A stretch of DNA of 64,000 nucleotides from Spirochaetota bacterium. GTDB taxonomy: Bacteria; Spirochaetota; Spirochaetia; Treponematales; Treponemataceae. The position numbers and the translations under genes were made by a program. The notes beneath the pieces were generated by a model. That model was given only the letters and a program-made list of their open reading frames with translations, was not told the DNA's origin and ran no database searches. The DNA lies in assembly GCA_023398165.1 (NCBI GenBank), contig JAEWSQ010000025.1, forward strand, positions 124,001-188,000, written 5' to 3'. Positions 24,712-35,500 of this stretch are shown here, piece after piece (position 1 is the stretch's first letter; each line of letters begins with the position of its first letter).

Positions 24712-25569
24712 ATGATTTTCAGCTCTATACAGGATTCATATATCTTATCTAACGGTGTTAAAATTCCCTGTATCGGCTATGGAACATGGACTCTGGATAA
24801 TTCACGCGCATCTGTTGAAATCGTAAAAAATGCAGTACAATGCGGCTATCGTCACATTGATACAGCCGCCGTTTATAAAAATGAAGAAGCAGTCGGGATT
24901 GCTTTGAAAGAATCCGGAATCGTAAGAGAGAATTTTTTTATAACAACTAAATTATACAATTCTGATCACGGATACAATAAAACACATGAGGCATTTGAGC
25001 GGTCTCTTGAAAATTTGAGGACTGATTACGTTGATCTGTACTTAATTCATTGGCCTAATCCTTTAGCCTGCAGGGATTCATGGAAAAAAAAGAATGCCGA
25101 GTCATGGAAGGCCTTTGAGGAACTATTTGAGAACGGAAAAATAAAGGCTCTGGGAATCAGCAACTTTATGTCTCATCATATTGAAGCATTGATGGAAACT
25201 GCGAGAATTCCTCCGTGTGTTAATCAGATCCTGCTGTGTCCGGGAATTACCCAGGAGCATACAGTGTCCTATTCGCGAAAATACAGCATGCAGCTGGTTG
25301 CATACAGTCCTTTAGGGGCGGCAAAATCGTTGTCCCATCCGTTTTTACTGCAGCTGGCGGAAAAATATACAAAAACACCTGCACAAATTTGTTTACGGTG
25401 GAGTCTTCAAATGGGATTTCTCCCGATTCCTAAGAGTTCAAACAGCCTCAGGATGAAGGAAAATACTGATATTTTTAATTTCTGTTTAGAGGAGGATGAC
25501 GTTTTACGGCTTTGTCAAATAAAAGAATTTTATGAAGAACCTAAAAATCCGGATACGATAGAATTTTAA
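24712..25569 (+). CDS. Aldo/keto reductase
   Basis: This 285-residue NADPH-dependent TIM-barrel reductase has the catalytic Asp50 and Tyr55 in HIDTAAVYKNE, the catalytic His in LYLIHWPNP, and the cofactor-binding IPKSSNSLRMKENTDIF near the C-terminus. GISNF and AYSPLG are also typical. Close relatives reduce small aldehydes, diketogulonate or methylglyoxal; the actual substrate cannot be told. GGAGGTG precedes the ATG. It is monocistronic, between rnc and the sugar-transport locus. Confidence 0.92.
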   Translation: MIFSSIQDSYILSNGVKIPCIGYGTWTLDNSRASVEIVKNAVQCGYRHIDTAAVYKNEEAVGIALKESGIVRENFFITTKLYNSDHGYNKTHEAFERSLENLRTDYVDLYLIHWPNPLACRDSWKKKNAESWKAFEELFENGKIKALGISNFMSHHIEALMETARIPPCVNQILLCPGITQEHTVSYSRKYSMQLVAYSPLGAAKSLSHPFLLQLAEKYTKTPAQICLRWSLQMGFLPIPKSSNSLRMKENTDIFNFCLEEDDVLRLCQIKEFYEEPKNPDTIEF

Positions 25570-25652
25570 GTACCGGATATAGGGATTTTTTACTATTTTT
25601 TTATCATATAAAGCATGGTAGCATTTGGATTAGGGTAACTGGTATACAAGTA

Positions 25653-25690
25653 TATAATATAGACTAGTAGATAAGTATATAGACTAGTCT
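25653..25690 (+). promoter_or_regulatory. Control region of the sugar ABC operon: TATAAT and two ACTAGT repeats
   Basis: A TATAAT at 25653-25658 has no good -35 partner. Overlapping it and just downstream, the 12-mer ATATAGACTAGT occurs twice (25657-25668 and 25677-25688), exactly 20 bases apart, or about two helical turns. The second copy is part of the perfect palindrome AGACTAGTCT (25681-25690). This arrangement fits a repressor or activator site. Confidence 0.5.
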
Positions 25691-25747
25691 GATCTGTAAG
25701 TATAACAGTTAATGGAAAAATTTATTTCAAAGGATTAGGCATTACAC

Positions 25748-26728
25748 ATGGATAATAAAAAGCAACTGATTCAAAATCAAACCGCTGTGCCGAATGCAAT
25801 GCATGGTGCGGTAAATAAACGCATGGGCATGAAAAAACATCTTAAGCAGAACTGGCAGCTGTATTTTTTTATGCTTGTTCCAATAGTTTACTACATAATA
25901 TTCCGCTATATACCGATGGCTGGAAATATTATTGCTTTCAGACGCTACAGAGCAGGAAGCAGTATTTTCGGTGATGAATGGAGTAAATTAAAGTATTTTA
26001 AGCAGTTTATAAACGATCAGAGTTTCTGGAGAGCATTCCGAAATACATTGAGTCTGAATATTGTGTATCTGCTTTTCCGTTTCCCCCTTACTCTTGTATT
26101 TGCACTTCTATTAAATGAGATTAAAAATATTCATTGGAAGAAATTTGTGCAGACGGTATCATACCTGCCTCACTTTATTTCTGTTGTTATTGTTACCGGA
26201 ATGATCCGTGAGCTTATTTCTGCAAACGGTCCTCTTAATAGGCTTATAACTTATTTCGGCGGGGAGGTAACATACTTTATAGCGCTTCCCGAATGGTTTA
26301 TGACAATCTTCGTAGTTTCAGGACTTTGGCAGAGTCTGGGATGGGGTACAATTCTCTATCTGGCGGCTATGTCAAATATCAGTCCGAACCTTTATGAAGC
26401 TGCGGAAATTGACGGCGCCAATCACTTTCAGAGAGTGTGGCATATTACTATTCCGAGTATTATTCCCACAATTACAACGCTTCTCATTCTTGATGTCGGA
26501 GGTCTTGTAGGTTCTTATATGGCGTTTGAAAAAGTCTATCTTCTTTACAACCCGATGATTTATGAAACAGCAGATATTATTTCGACGTATGTATTCCGTA
26601 TGGGTCTCGACTCAGGAAACTACAGCTATGCAACTGCAGTAGGATTGTTTGAAGGCCTTATTAACCTGGTTCTTCTGACCATAGCTAACTTTGCTTCAAA
26701 ACGCGTAACCAACAGCGGTTTATGGTAA
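25748..26728 (+). CDS. Sugar ABC transporter permease, LplB type
   Basis: This 326-residue inner-membrane protein has about six membrane segments after a 35-residue cytoplasmic start (first segment LYFFMLVPIVYYIIF), and the EAA loop EAAEIDGANHFQRVWHITIPSI that docks the ATPase. It belongs to the LplB/PotB-like group used for oligosaccharides. The neighbouring permease and solute-binding protein complete the importer except for the ATPase, which is usually a shared MsmK/UgpC-type protein encoded elsewhere. Confidence 0.9.
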   Translation: MDNKKQLIQNQTAVPNAMHGAVNKRMGMKKHLKQNWQLYFFMLVPIVYYIIFRYIPMAGNIIAFRRYRAGSSIFGDEWSKLKYFKQFINDQSFWRAFRNTLSLNIVYLLFRFPLTLVFALLLNEIKNIHWKKFVQTVSYLPHFISVVIVTGMIRELISANGPLNRLITYFGGEVTYFIALPEWFMTIFVVSGLWQSLGWGTILYLAAMSNISPNLYEAAEIDGANHFQRVWHITIPSIIPTITTLLILDVGGLVGSYMAFEKVYLLYNPMIYETADIISTYVFRMGLDSGNYSYATAVGLFEGLINLVLLTIANFASKRVTNSGLW

Positions 26729-26751
26729 TCAAACTAAAAGGATAATAAATT

Positions 26752-27621
26752 ATGAGAGAATCACAAGGTTATAGAGTTTTTCAAGGTTTCAATAGAGTTT
26801 TAATGGTGCTCATCTGCATTGCAACACTGTATCCGTTTTTGTATCTTGTTGCACAGTCTTTTTCATCTGAAAGTGCAATTATTCAGGGAAAGGTAAATAT
26901 TATTCCAGTGGGGTTTAATGTCACAACATACCTTTCTGTGCTTGGACAGGGAGACTTTTTAAGAAGTTATAAAAATACCGTAATTTATTCATTATGCGGT
27001 ACTGTCTGCTCTTTGTTTTTTACATCAATATTGGCGTATCCGCTTTCAAAACCGAACCTGCGCTTAAACAAGCTGGTGACTCCGTTTATTCTCTTTACTA
27101 TGTATTTCGGAGGCGGTTTGATTCCAAATTACGTCTTGATGGTTAACCTCGGCTTAAAAAACACAATTCCCGGATTTGTTCTGCCGGGTATGATCGGGAC
27201 ATACTATGTGCTTCTAATGCGTTCGTTCTTTGCAGGAACTCCGCAGGAATTGGAAGAGGCAGGAGAAATAGACGGTCTTAATAAGTTCGGCATATTCTTT
27301 AGAATTGTTTTACCGCTTTCCAAGCCGATTATTGCCACAATGGTACTGTTTTATGCGGTAGGCTATTGGAACAACTGGTTTACCTCGTACCTCTATTTGG
27401 ATGAGCGTCCTATGTGGCCGGTTGCATATTACCTGCGTACAATAATCACCGGTGCATCAACATCAGCCGATCCCGGAGAGGTTACTGCGGAGAAAATGCA
27501 GATCGGTGCAAATATAAAATCGTGTTCGATGCTGTTAATGGCCTTGCCTATTATATGCGTATATCCTTTTGTACAGAAGTATTATGTACAGGGAATGATG
27601 CTCGGAGGCATCAAAGAGTAA
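26752..27621 (+). CDS. Sugar ABC transporter permease, LplC/YtcP type
   Basis: This 289-residue partner permease has six membrane segments and the EAA loop EEAGEIDGLNKFGIFFRIVLPLSKP. The C-terminal LGGIKE is typical of the LplC/YtcP group. Its N-terminus (YRVFQGFNRVLMVLICIATLYPF) is conserved in the family. It starts 23 bases after the LplB-like gene. Imported substrate is inferred to be a plant oligosaccharide, from the glycosidases downstream. Confidence 0.9.
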   Translation: MRESQGYRVFQGFNRVLMVLICIATLYPFLYLVAQSFSSESAIIQGKVNIIPVGFNVTTYLSVLGQGDFLRSYKNTVIYSLCGTVCSLFFTSILAYPLSKPNLRLNKLVTPFILFTMYFGGGLIPNYVLMVNLGLKNTIPGFVLPGMIGTYYVLLMRSFFAGTPQELEEAGEIDGLNKFGIFFRIVLPLSKPIIATMVLFYAVGYWNNWFTSYLYLDERPMWPVAYYLRTIITGASTSADPGEVTAEKMQIGANIKSCSMLLMALPIICVYPFVQKYYVQGMMLGGIKE

Positions 27622-27633
27622 GCGATGTTAATG

Positions 27634-27654
27634 CAAAACACATCCGGTGTTTTG
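27634..27654 (+). promoter_or_regulatory. Intercistronic hairpin before the solute-binding protein gene
   Basis: CAAAACAC (27634-27641) and GTGTTTTG (27647-27654) form a perfect 8-bp stem with loop ATCCG. It lies between the permease and binding-protein genes, where processing or mRNA protection commonly raises binding-protein expression; that role is inferred. Confidence 0.45.
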
Positions 27655-27689
27655 ATAACATATAAAAAATTTCCAGGAGGAGATTCAAA

Positions 27690-29393
27690 ATGGGAAAGAA
27701 ATTGCTATGCGTTATGTTAGCTCTTTGTTTACTGGTGTCTGTTTTCGCAGCCGGTAAAAAGGATGCAGGCGCTGCACAGACAACAGGTGAAGCTGTAGGG
27801 TACACATACGGTCTTAATAAGACTTTCTACTCAGAACAGCCTGTAACCTATTCCATGTTTTTCAGTGATGCCAGCTGGTATCCTATGAAAGATGAATGGA
27901 AGACAGAAGGTGTTTTTGCTGAAATTACCAAAAAGACAAATGTTACACTCGACATTAGATCTTTTGACAGCGGCGACTATACCAATAAAATTAAGCTTGA
28001 TATTAATGCTGGAAATTCAGCATATATCATTCCGAAAGTGTACGAAGAAGGTCCCTTCGTTGACGGCGGTGCAGTAGTTCCTGTATCTGACTATGTTCAG
28101 TATATGCCTAATTACATGGACTTCTATACCAAGTACAACATGAAAGATGATGTGAACACAATTGTACGTTCAAACGGTAAATACTACCGCCTGCCCGGTA
28201 TGCTCGAAAAAGCTATGCAGGATTATACTATCATGGTACGCGACGACATTTTCAAGGCTGCAGGTTATGATGTTAAAACTCTTGAAAAAGACTGGACATG
28301 GGAAAGCCTGTATGACGTTCTTGTCGGTGTAAAAAAATACATGGTAAGCAAGGGTATGTGCAAAGAATCAAGCTACATTTGGTCTGACCTGTGGTGCGGT
28401 TCTGAATCCGGCCAGGGAAAAGGCGGTAACCTTCTTAAACTGATGGGTGCTTCCTACAATGTTCCTTCCGGATGGGCAGTCGGCAACGGCATGCAGTACA
28501 ACAAAGATAAAGATGAATGGTATTTTGCTTCAACAAGCAAAGATTATAAAGATCTGGTAACTCTCGTCAATAAATATGTTAAAGGCGGAATCCTTGATCC
28601 TGAAACATTCACACAGACCGACAGCGTAGCAACTGCAAAGTTCTACAACGGCGAAACAGTTATAATGTCTGTTAACCGCGGCCAGTATCAGACTTGGGTT
28701 TCCGGTCTTGATGCAGGTAAAGTCGGTAAAGGCAACTATACTGTATACGTAACTGTGTATCCCAAGGGAACAAACAAGTATGCTGCAGAAAACTCACGCC
28801 TTGAAAACGGAGTTATGATTGCCGAAAAAGCACGCAAAGAACTCGGTGAAGACGGATTCATTAAAATGTTAAGATTCGTTGACTGGCTGTGGTATTCACA
28901 AGAAGCTTATACTCTTCACAAGTGGGGTATTGAAGGCAAAACATTCCAGTACGTTACCGATGATGCTACAGGTCTTAAGATTAAAAAACTTATGCCCGGC
29001 TACAAATGCGGCGGTCTCGGAATCGGCGGAACTGATAAAGATGAAGATATAAGACTTAAATGGGGTTTTGCAGGCGGTAACTTCTACTATGGACACACTG
29101 TTGCGGAAATGAGCGACAACTTCATTCCTGTAATCCAGGACTACTATGCACGTCTCGGAAAATACAGAGAAACACGTCCTGTTAATCCTCCGATTAAGAG
29201 TACAGAGGATGAAAACGAACAGCTGAACCTCTGGCTGACACCGCTTATTGACAATGTTAATGCCTGGACCTTACAGTTCGTAACCGGCCAGAAAGACATC
29301 AATAAAGAGTGGGATGCTTACGTTGCAAGCTGCAAAAACCTGAACAGCGAAAAAGTTGTTGCTCTCATTAACGAAATCAACAAACGCAAGTAA
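27690..29393 (+). CDS. Extracellular solute-binding protein of the sugar ABC importer
   Basis: This 567-residue binding protein (LipO-like group) has a signal peptide, MGKKLLCVMLALCLLVSVFA, with predicted cleavage before AGKKDAG. There is no cysteine at the cleavage site, so it should be a free periplasmic protein, unlike most lipoprotein relatives in Gram-positives. Aromatic-rich segments (KEDEWYFAS, GNFYYGHTVAEM) fit carbohydrate binding. AGGAGG precedes the ATG. A strong terminator follows the stop, so the glycosidase gene downstream is partly insulated. Confidence 0.88.
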   Translation: MGKKLLCVMLALCLLVSVFAAGKKDAGAAQTTGEAVGYTYGLNKTFYSEQPVTYSMFFSDASWYPMKDEWKTEGVFAEITKKTNVTLDIRSFDSGDYTNKIKLDINAGNSAYIIPKVYEEGPFVDGGAVVPVSDYVQYMPNYMDFYTKYNMKDDVNTIVRSNGKYYRLPGMLEKAMQDYTIMVRDDIFKAAGYDVKTLEKDWTWESLYDVLVGVKKYMVSKGMCKESSYIWSDLWCGSESGQGKGGNLLKLMGASYNVPSGWAVGNGMQYNKDKDEWYFASTSKDYKDLVTLVNKYVKGGILDPETFTQTDSVATAKFYNGETVIMSVNRGQYQTWVSGLDAGKVGKGNYTVYVTVYPKGTNKYAAENSRLENGVMIAEKARKELGEDGFIKMLRFVDWLWYSQEAYTLHKWGIEGKTFQYVTDDATGLKIKKLMPGYKCGGLGIGGTDKDEDIRLKWGFAGGNFYYGHTVAEMSDNFIPVIQDYYARLGKYRETRPVNPPIKSTEDENEQLNLWLTPLIDNVNAWTLQFVTGQKDINKEWDAYVASCKNLNSEKVVALINEINKRK

Positions 29394-29450
29394 GGATAAT
29401 TAACAACGACACAGGGCTGTTATTCTTAATAGTTCCATGTTAAGATTATG

Positions 29451-29487
29451 AAAAAGGGGACACTCAGTAATGAGGTCCCCTTTTTTT
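29451..29487 (+). terminator. Terminator after the solute-binding protein gene
   Basis: AAAAAGGGGAC (29451-29461) pairs with GTCCCCTTTTT (29475-29485), with an inner CTC/GAG pairing, followed by a T run to 29487. It separates the transporter operon from the GH115 gene, which must rely on read-through or on its own promoter. Confidence 0.8.
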
Positions 29488-29571
29488 GCAGGAAGATCTG
29501 CGGTAATGGAAAGCTGTATAATTTTACCGGGCTGTGATGACAAAGGCTGCATTTTAATAAGGAGATGTGTA

Positions 29572-32448
29572 GTGAATACAATTGTATTGGCAGAAAAAGG
29601 AAAGCACACCGTTTTCTGCGTTGACAGAAAAGAAAGAGGATTAACAAGAATTGCATCTTCTGTAGCAAGGGATTTACAAAATATTACAGGGGCTCCCCAT
29701 CATGAAGTAAGGGTTGTTTCTGCTAACAGCCCGGATAACGGTTCCTGTGCAAATGCACAGACAATCATCATGACTGGAGTCATCGGTTCCGGAGGGTATA
29801 TTGATACATGCTCAGTGAACAAAACAATATCCATTGATTCTATAAAAAATAAAAAAGAATGCTACAAGATTTTTGTGAAAGAGTTTCACGGAAAAAACTT
29901 GATTATTATAGCAGGCTCCGATCTTCTAGGAGCTGAATACGGTTTACTAAAAATATCTTCCCTGGGAGGAGTAACGCCGTGGCATTACTGGGCCGATGTT
30001 AAGGCGGTTAAGCGCACAGCAGTAAAGGTAAACAGGGAAGACCTGGAAATAGAAAGCAGAGAGCCATCAATAAAACTGAGGGGATTTTTCTTAAATGACG
30101 AGTTTCCGTCTCTCGGAAACTGGGTTCTTTCCACATTCGGCGGGTTTAATGAAAAGTTCTATGAAAAAGTATTTGATTTACTATTGCGGCTAAGAGGAAA
30201 TTTTATGTGGCCTGCTATGTGGACCGGTGTATTTTCCGAAGACGGCTATGCTTTCCCGAATGCCGCTGCTGAGCTTGCAACAGAGCTCGGAATTACCATG
30301 GGTACATCACACCATGAGCCCTTATTCCGCTCGGGTGAGGAATTTTCATATTTAAAAACAAACTCCAATGACGAAGGCTACGGAAAGGACTGGAACTATT
30401 TTACCAACCCGAGCGGTCTGTATGAGTTCTGGACAGATTCCGTTAAACGCAATAAAAATTATACCTCACTCATTACGATTGGTATGAGGGGTGAACGGGA
30501 TAGTATGGTCCTGGGAGAGAATTCGAAGCTGTCTGATAATATAAAGCTTCTTAAAGATACTATTACTGATCAGAAAAAAATATTAAAGGAAAACGGACTG
30601 CAGAAAGCCCCAAAAGTTCTTGCACTATATAAAGAGGTGGAAGACTACTTTTACGGGGATGAAGATAACGAGGGACTGCATTCATGGAATGAACTTGATG
30701 ATGTCATGCTTTTATTATCAGATGATAATTATGGTAACACGAGGACTCTTCCGGCTGCAGAAACAAGAAAGAGAAAAGCCGGGTACGGACTGTATTATCA
30801 CTTTGATTATCACGGAGGACCCATATCGTATGAATGGGTAAATTCCACTCCGATCGTTAAAGCATGGGAGCAGCTTACCAAAGCATATGAATACGGTGTA
30901 AGAAATTTATGGGTTGTAAATGTAGGAGACCTGCGTCCCTGTGAATTCCCGCTGTCGTATTTTATGGATCTAGCTTTCGATTATGATGAATATAAAGAAC
31001 CTAATAAGGTTACATCTTATACACAATCGTGGGTAAAAAATATTTTCGGACAACACTGCAGTGAGAAAACCTGTTCAGATATTGCAAGTATTTTACAGGA
31101 ATATACAAGCATGAACGGTGATATAAGACCAGAGGCGCTTCAGGAGGACAGCTTTAGCTTTACCGAAGAAAGAGAAGCTTTTAATGAGCTTAAACGATCA
31201 GAAAATTTAATCAGGCTGACTGAACAGGTAAATTCAAAAATACCTGATGAAGCTAAGGACAGTTTCTTCGGCCTGGTACGTTTTCCCGCCTTTGCATCTG
31301 CAAATTTACGGAAGATGGTACTATCAGCAGGGATGCAGAAACTATATGCGAAAATGAAAGTCAATTATGCAAATGAACTTGCAAAAACAGTAGAAGACTG
31401 CATAAAAACAGACAGTATGCTTCATGAGATTTATAACGAACAGATGGCGGGCGGCAAATGGAAGTTCATGATGTCTTCAAAGCATGTATCCTTCAAAAGA
31501 TGGAATGATGAGCTTTCAGAGTACCCAAGAGTAAAAAAAATTAATCTTGAGCAAAAACCCTGCATGATTGTAAGTGTGGAAGGCTGTAGTAAAGCGTTAA
31601 AAAACGGAAAAGTATCTTTGCCTCTATTTACAAGTACTGAAAATACACGTTCTATAATTACAGTTTTAAACGGAGGTCTTGATGATCTTGTATTTGAAAT
31701 AGTAATTTCAGACAGATGGATTAAAATTGAGAAAAAACAGCTTGGAAAAGATACCTATGAAATAGAGGTCTGCATTGACTGGAAAAAACTGAAAAAGAAC
31801 AGTACCGGTTCGATTGATTTTATCTGTGAAGGGCAAAGGGTGAGTGTTTTGCTTGAGGCCTGTATATTTGAGTATTCAGGACTTTTAAAGGGGACATTTA
31901 TAGAGACCTGCGGGAAAATCTCGATGACTGCACCGCGGTATTTTTCAAAACAGGGTAAAAACGGAGTAGACTGGACAGTACTTGAACAGTATGGTAAGGC
32001 TTCTTATGAAGACAGGGGTAATCACGGTTCGGTTAAATGCCTTCCAAGCGCAGTAAGTTTTCCTGTAAAAAAAGATTCTCCTTTTTTGGAGTACCGTTTT
32101 TCTATTAATAATCCGGGTTTGTATACCGTGACTTGTGTTGTAGCTCCGGTAAATAATCATCAAAAACACAGGGGATTGGATTTCGGACTGTGCCTGAATG
32201 ACGGTGATATTAATGTCGTTAAAACGCTTCCTGATAACTATGCCGCAGGGGACTATAATGATGTAAACTGGTGCATATCTGTGCTTTCAAACTGCAGAAG
32301 AATAAGTTGTGAGATGAGGATGGATAAAGGGCTTAATTCACTCAGGTTTTATCTCCTAGATGCTGATATTGTGCTTCAAAAGATAGAAATTGCAAAAAAA
32401 CCGTCGAAATCCTTTTACGGCATTCCCCAAACATTTTATGTGAAGTAA
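29572..32448 (+). CDS. Glycoside hydrolase family 115-like protein (xylan alpha-1,2-glucuronidase)
   Basis: This 958-residue enzyme resembles GH115, which removes (4-O-methyl)glucuronic acid from glucuronoxylan. The family core is visible from about residue 165: KLRGFFLNDEFPSL, FGGFNEKFYEKVFDLLLRLRGNFMWPAMW, and MGTSHHEPLFRS, followed by the YHFDYHGGP region and the VGDLRPCEFPLSYFMDLAFD stretch. A C-terminal beta domain of about 300 residues follows. I use the GTG at 29572, seven bases after AAGGAG; an ATG 34 codons upstream overlaps the terminator. No signal peptide is apparent, so it would act on imported oligosaccharides in the cytosol. Confidence 0.8.
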   Translation: MNTIVLAEKGKHTVFCVDRKERGLTRIASSVARDLQNITGAPHHEVRVVSANSPDNGSCANAQTIIMTGVIGSGGYIDTCSVNKTISIDSIKNKKECYKIFVKEFHGKNLIIIAGSDLLGAEYGLLKISSLGGVTPWHYWADVKAVKRTAVKVNREDLEIESREPSIKLRGFFLNDEFPSLGNWVLSTFGGFNEKFYEKVFDLLLRLRGNFMWPAMWTGVFSEDGYAFPNAAAELATELGITMGTSHHEPLFRSGEEFSYLKTNSNDEGYGKDWNYFTNPSGLYEFWTDSVKRNKNYTSLITIGMRGERDSMVLGENSKLSDNIKLLKDTITDQKKILKENGLQKAPKVLALYKEVEDYFYGDEDNEGLHSWNELDDVMLLLSDDNYGNTRTLPAAETRKRKAGYGLYYHFDYHGGPISYEWVNSTPIVKAWEQLTKAYEYGVRNLWVVNVGDLRPCEFPLSYFMDLAFDYDEYKEPNKVTSYTQSWVKNIFGQHCSEKTCSDIASILQEYTSMNGDIRPEALQEDSFSFTEEREAFNELKRSENLIRLTEQVNSKIPDEAKDSFFGLVRFPAFASANLRKMVLSAGMQKLYAKMKVNYANELAKTVEDCIKTDSMLHEIYNEQMAGGKWKFMMSSKHVSFKRWNDELSEYPRVKKINLEQKPCMIVSVEGCSKALKNGKVSLPLFTSTENTRSIITVLNGGLDDLVFEIVISDRWIKIEKKQLGKDTYEIEVCIDWKKLKKNSTGSIDFICEGQRVSVLLEACIFEYSGLLKGTFIETCGKISMTAPRYFSKQGKNGVDWTVLEQYGKASYEDRGNHGSVKCLPSAVSFPVKKDSPFLEYRFSINNPGLYTVTCVVAPVNNHQKHRGLDFGLCLNDGDINVVKTLPDNYAAGDYNDVNWCISVLSNCRRISCEMRMDKGLNSLRFYLLDADIVLQKIEIAKKPSKSFYGIPQTFYVK

Positions 32449-32510
32449 TTTTTTTGCAATACATTACATTCCAAAATTCTCCATGTGGTTTGCATCCGGT
32501 TGAGAAACAA

Positions 32511-32545
32511 GGGGCAGTTCCCCAAAAAGGAACTACCCCCATTTT
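32511..32545. terminator. Bidirectional terminator between the GH115 and GH2 genes
   Basis: GGGG-C-AGTTCC (32511-32521) pairs with GGAACT-A-CCCC (32529-32539) with one mismatch, flanked by A-rich and T-rich sequence on either side. It serves both convergent genes. Confidence 0.7.
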
Positions 32546-35500
32546 CTATATAAATTTGAATGATTTAAAATCGAACGATGAACCGGGCAGGAATATAAAT
32601 GAAACTGAATATGTACCCAGAATTTGGGGCAGGGTAAAATCCTGTTCGTTGTAGTTTTCTGTGCGCATAAATTCTGCCATATGAAGAATCTCAGAGCCGT
32701 CTTTTGAAGTAAAACGGATTTGTATGGTATTTTTCTCACGTTTTGTTTTACCGCAGATTCTGATTTTTTCAGGCTGCCTACCCCCAAAATCGAAATCATC
32801 AAAGGTAATACTCACATTGTTTCCTATTCCGCAAATTTCTTCTTTCCCTACAGTAAAAGCGTCGCCTGAAATTGTATCATATGATGAAGCAGAAATTACT
32901 TCATATTCTTTATGTTGTTTTGTAAAACTGAATCCCCGTATATGAGCCTTTCGATTGAATACAAAGGAAAGGGTTTTTACACCGCGCAGACGAACCGGCA
33001 GGGTATACATTTCACTCTGGTACACATTCCAGATAGATTTTTTGTGGTAGAGAAGTTTTGCTATGAAAACGGCATCGGCTTTTTCAATATTTCCCTCCCA
33101 GATTTCAAACTCGAACGGGTCGCTGTCAAGACAGAAAATATCCATGGTAATTTCGCTGCTGCCGAAGGAACCGAAGTCGAGTCTCTCAAATCCGGCACTG
33201 CTTATTCCGTCTCTTGAACTTGCAAAACCCCGTTCATTTCCTGTTCCAATGTCGCCTGTAGACAGCGTGTATAGGCCTCCCGTGATGTAGGAATACGGAT
33301 TCATCGAAGCACTTCCGAAACCTTCCAGATAAAACTCTTTCATGCCGATAGGGGACAATTCCTTTTTACCGTTTCTGCTTCCGCATCTGAGGTTGAATTT
33401 CCCGTCGCCGTGAGCTATAACAGTTGCACCCTTTTCTGTTTTTACAACAGAAGCTATGACCGTATCGATGCCTGCATCATTGGCGCATCTCCATTCAAGA
33501 TCGGTGTACTGCGCATCAGGGGGGTACAGCAAAGCTTTAACTTCAATGCCGCTGTGTGAGGGTGTTAACTTTGAAATTGAAGATAGTAATTCAATTTTTC
33601 TTACAGGCTTATCGCTGAAAAACGGTGTTACACTGTTTCTTTCCGTACATGAAATGCCCGGTATACGTGCTGTTTTTTGCGATTGAATTTCAAGCGTCCG
33701 GCAGGGAAGTTCTTCACTCTCAACGGTTACACAAATTGTACCTTCTGTTTCTGTCGAAGCAATGACTGCAAGAAGTTTACCGCTGAAAAGCCTCATGGTA
33801 TTTCCCTTGTAGCTGTCAAAGTTTGTACTGTCACCGTTATCAAGACCGAGGAGCCTTCCTTCTCCCTTAACGTGTATAAACATGCGGTTAAGCGCGTTAT
33901 CTACCGGGTTTCCGTCTTTATCGTTTACTGATATTTCAACGAAGGCAAGATCAAGGCCGTTTGCTTTAAGAACGGTTTTATCAGCTGAAAGTGCAATAGA
34001 TGCAGGATCTGAAAAGGATGAGCGCGTGCACTGCGCAATTATTGCACCGTTTTCATCATACGCAAGCGCTTTGAGAATTCCTTTCTCATAGGGTATGGAA
34101 AAATCTGAAGTAAGATTCATATCATTTTTCATACTGATATTTTTTCTACCCAGACTTTTACCGTTAAAAAACAATTCCATTGAAGGAGCATTTGTCACGG
34201 TGCGTACATCTATGATCTGTCCCGGTGAAAAGTCCCAGTAGGGAAAAATATGGATAAAGGGATCTTTTTTATAATCAGTCCATGCAGCCTTAAAGATGTA
34301 GAATGAATCCTTCGGGAATCCTGCAGTATCAATCTGGCCGAAAAATGAATTCTTTGAATGATACGGAGTAGGTTCTCCAATATAGTCCCAGCCGGTCCAG
34401 ATAAACTGCCCGAGACTGAAAGGAGCATCGCGGTCGTCTGTGATACATCGTTCAACAGATTTTGCTCCCCAGCTTGTCGTGCTGTTGCCCAGAGCCGAGC
34501 ACTGGCCGTCATCATCGTTAAGGATAGGCTGCTTTAATGGGAAATGATATATTCCTCTTGAGAAAACAACAGAAGCTGTCTCGCTGCCGTAGATTATCCA
34601 GCTTCTATGCTTTTCATGATGTTCGTTATAATATTTTTCAGCATAATTATAGCCGATGAGTTTAATTACATCTGCACATTTTTGGGTATTTTCCCAGGGC
34701 ATGTAGTTAGAACACAGTGTTGCCCTTGCATTATGCTTTGGATCATATTTTTCCACAAGGGATACAAGATATTCCATCACCTCTTTTCCGCGTTCACCTG
34801 CATGGGTGTCGGGTATTTCGTTGCCGACTGACCACATTATGATGCACGGATGGTTTCTTCCCTGACAGATCCAGCTCTGTGCGTCCTTTTCAATCCAGTC
34901 TGTGAAAAAACGCGCATAATCATGCTCTGTTTTAGGCATTTCCCACATATCAAGGAATTCCGACATAACGAGCATGCCCATTTCATCGCAAAGATCAAGA
35001 AAATCTTTGGGAAAGGGGTTATGCGAGGTGCGGACAGCATTTACTCCCATTTCCCTGAGTTTTACAAGCTGCCTTCTCGCGGCTTCTTTATTGAATGCAG
35101 AACCGAGGCATCCCTGATCATGATGCTGGCATACTCCGTTAATCTTAACATAGCTGCCGTTAAGGAAAAAACCTTTATCGGTTGTGAAGGAGAGAGTTCT
35201 AAGCCCGAACGCAGTATAGACAGTGTCGCACAAAACACCTTGCAAATATACTTCAGTTTTGAGTTTATAAAGATACGGCTTTTCAAGTGTCCACAGTTCA
35301 GGTTTTGCAACGATGAGGTTTTGATTAGTTCCGCCCTTGGAAAAGGAAACGACTGCGCCTTCTTTATCTATAACGGTATGTTCTATAGTTACCAGTGGTG
35401 TTTTTTCTTTTGAAAGATACGTATCAACATCAATAGAGTAAACCGGACCGTTCTTTTGTGCTGCTACATATACCCCGTTATGCTCCACATGGAGGTCAGC

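Noticed and set aside
29470..29571. Longer GH115 N-terminus from ATG 29470
   Set aside because: It begins in the terminator hairpin; GTG 29572 has AAGGAG at seven bases.
34850..35413. 187-codon plus-strand frame opposite the GH2 gene
   Set aside because: Antisense to conserved GH2 barrel sequence; no ribosome site and no recognisable protein pattern.
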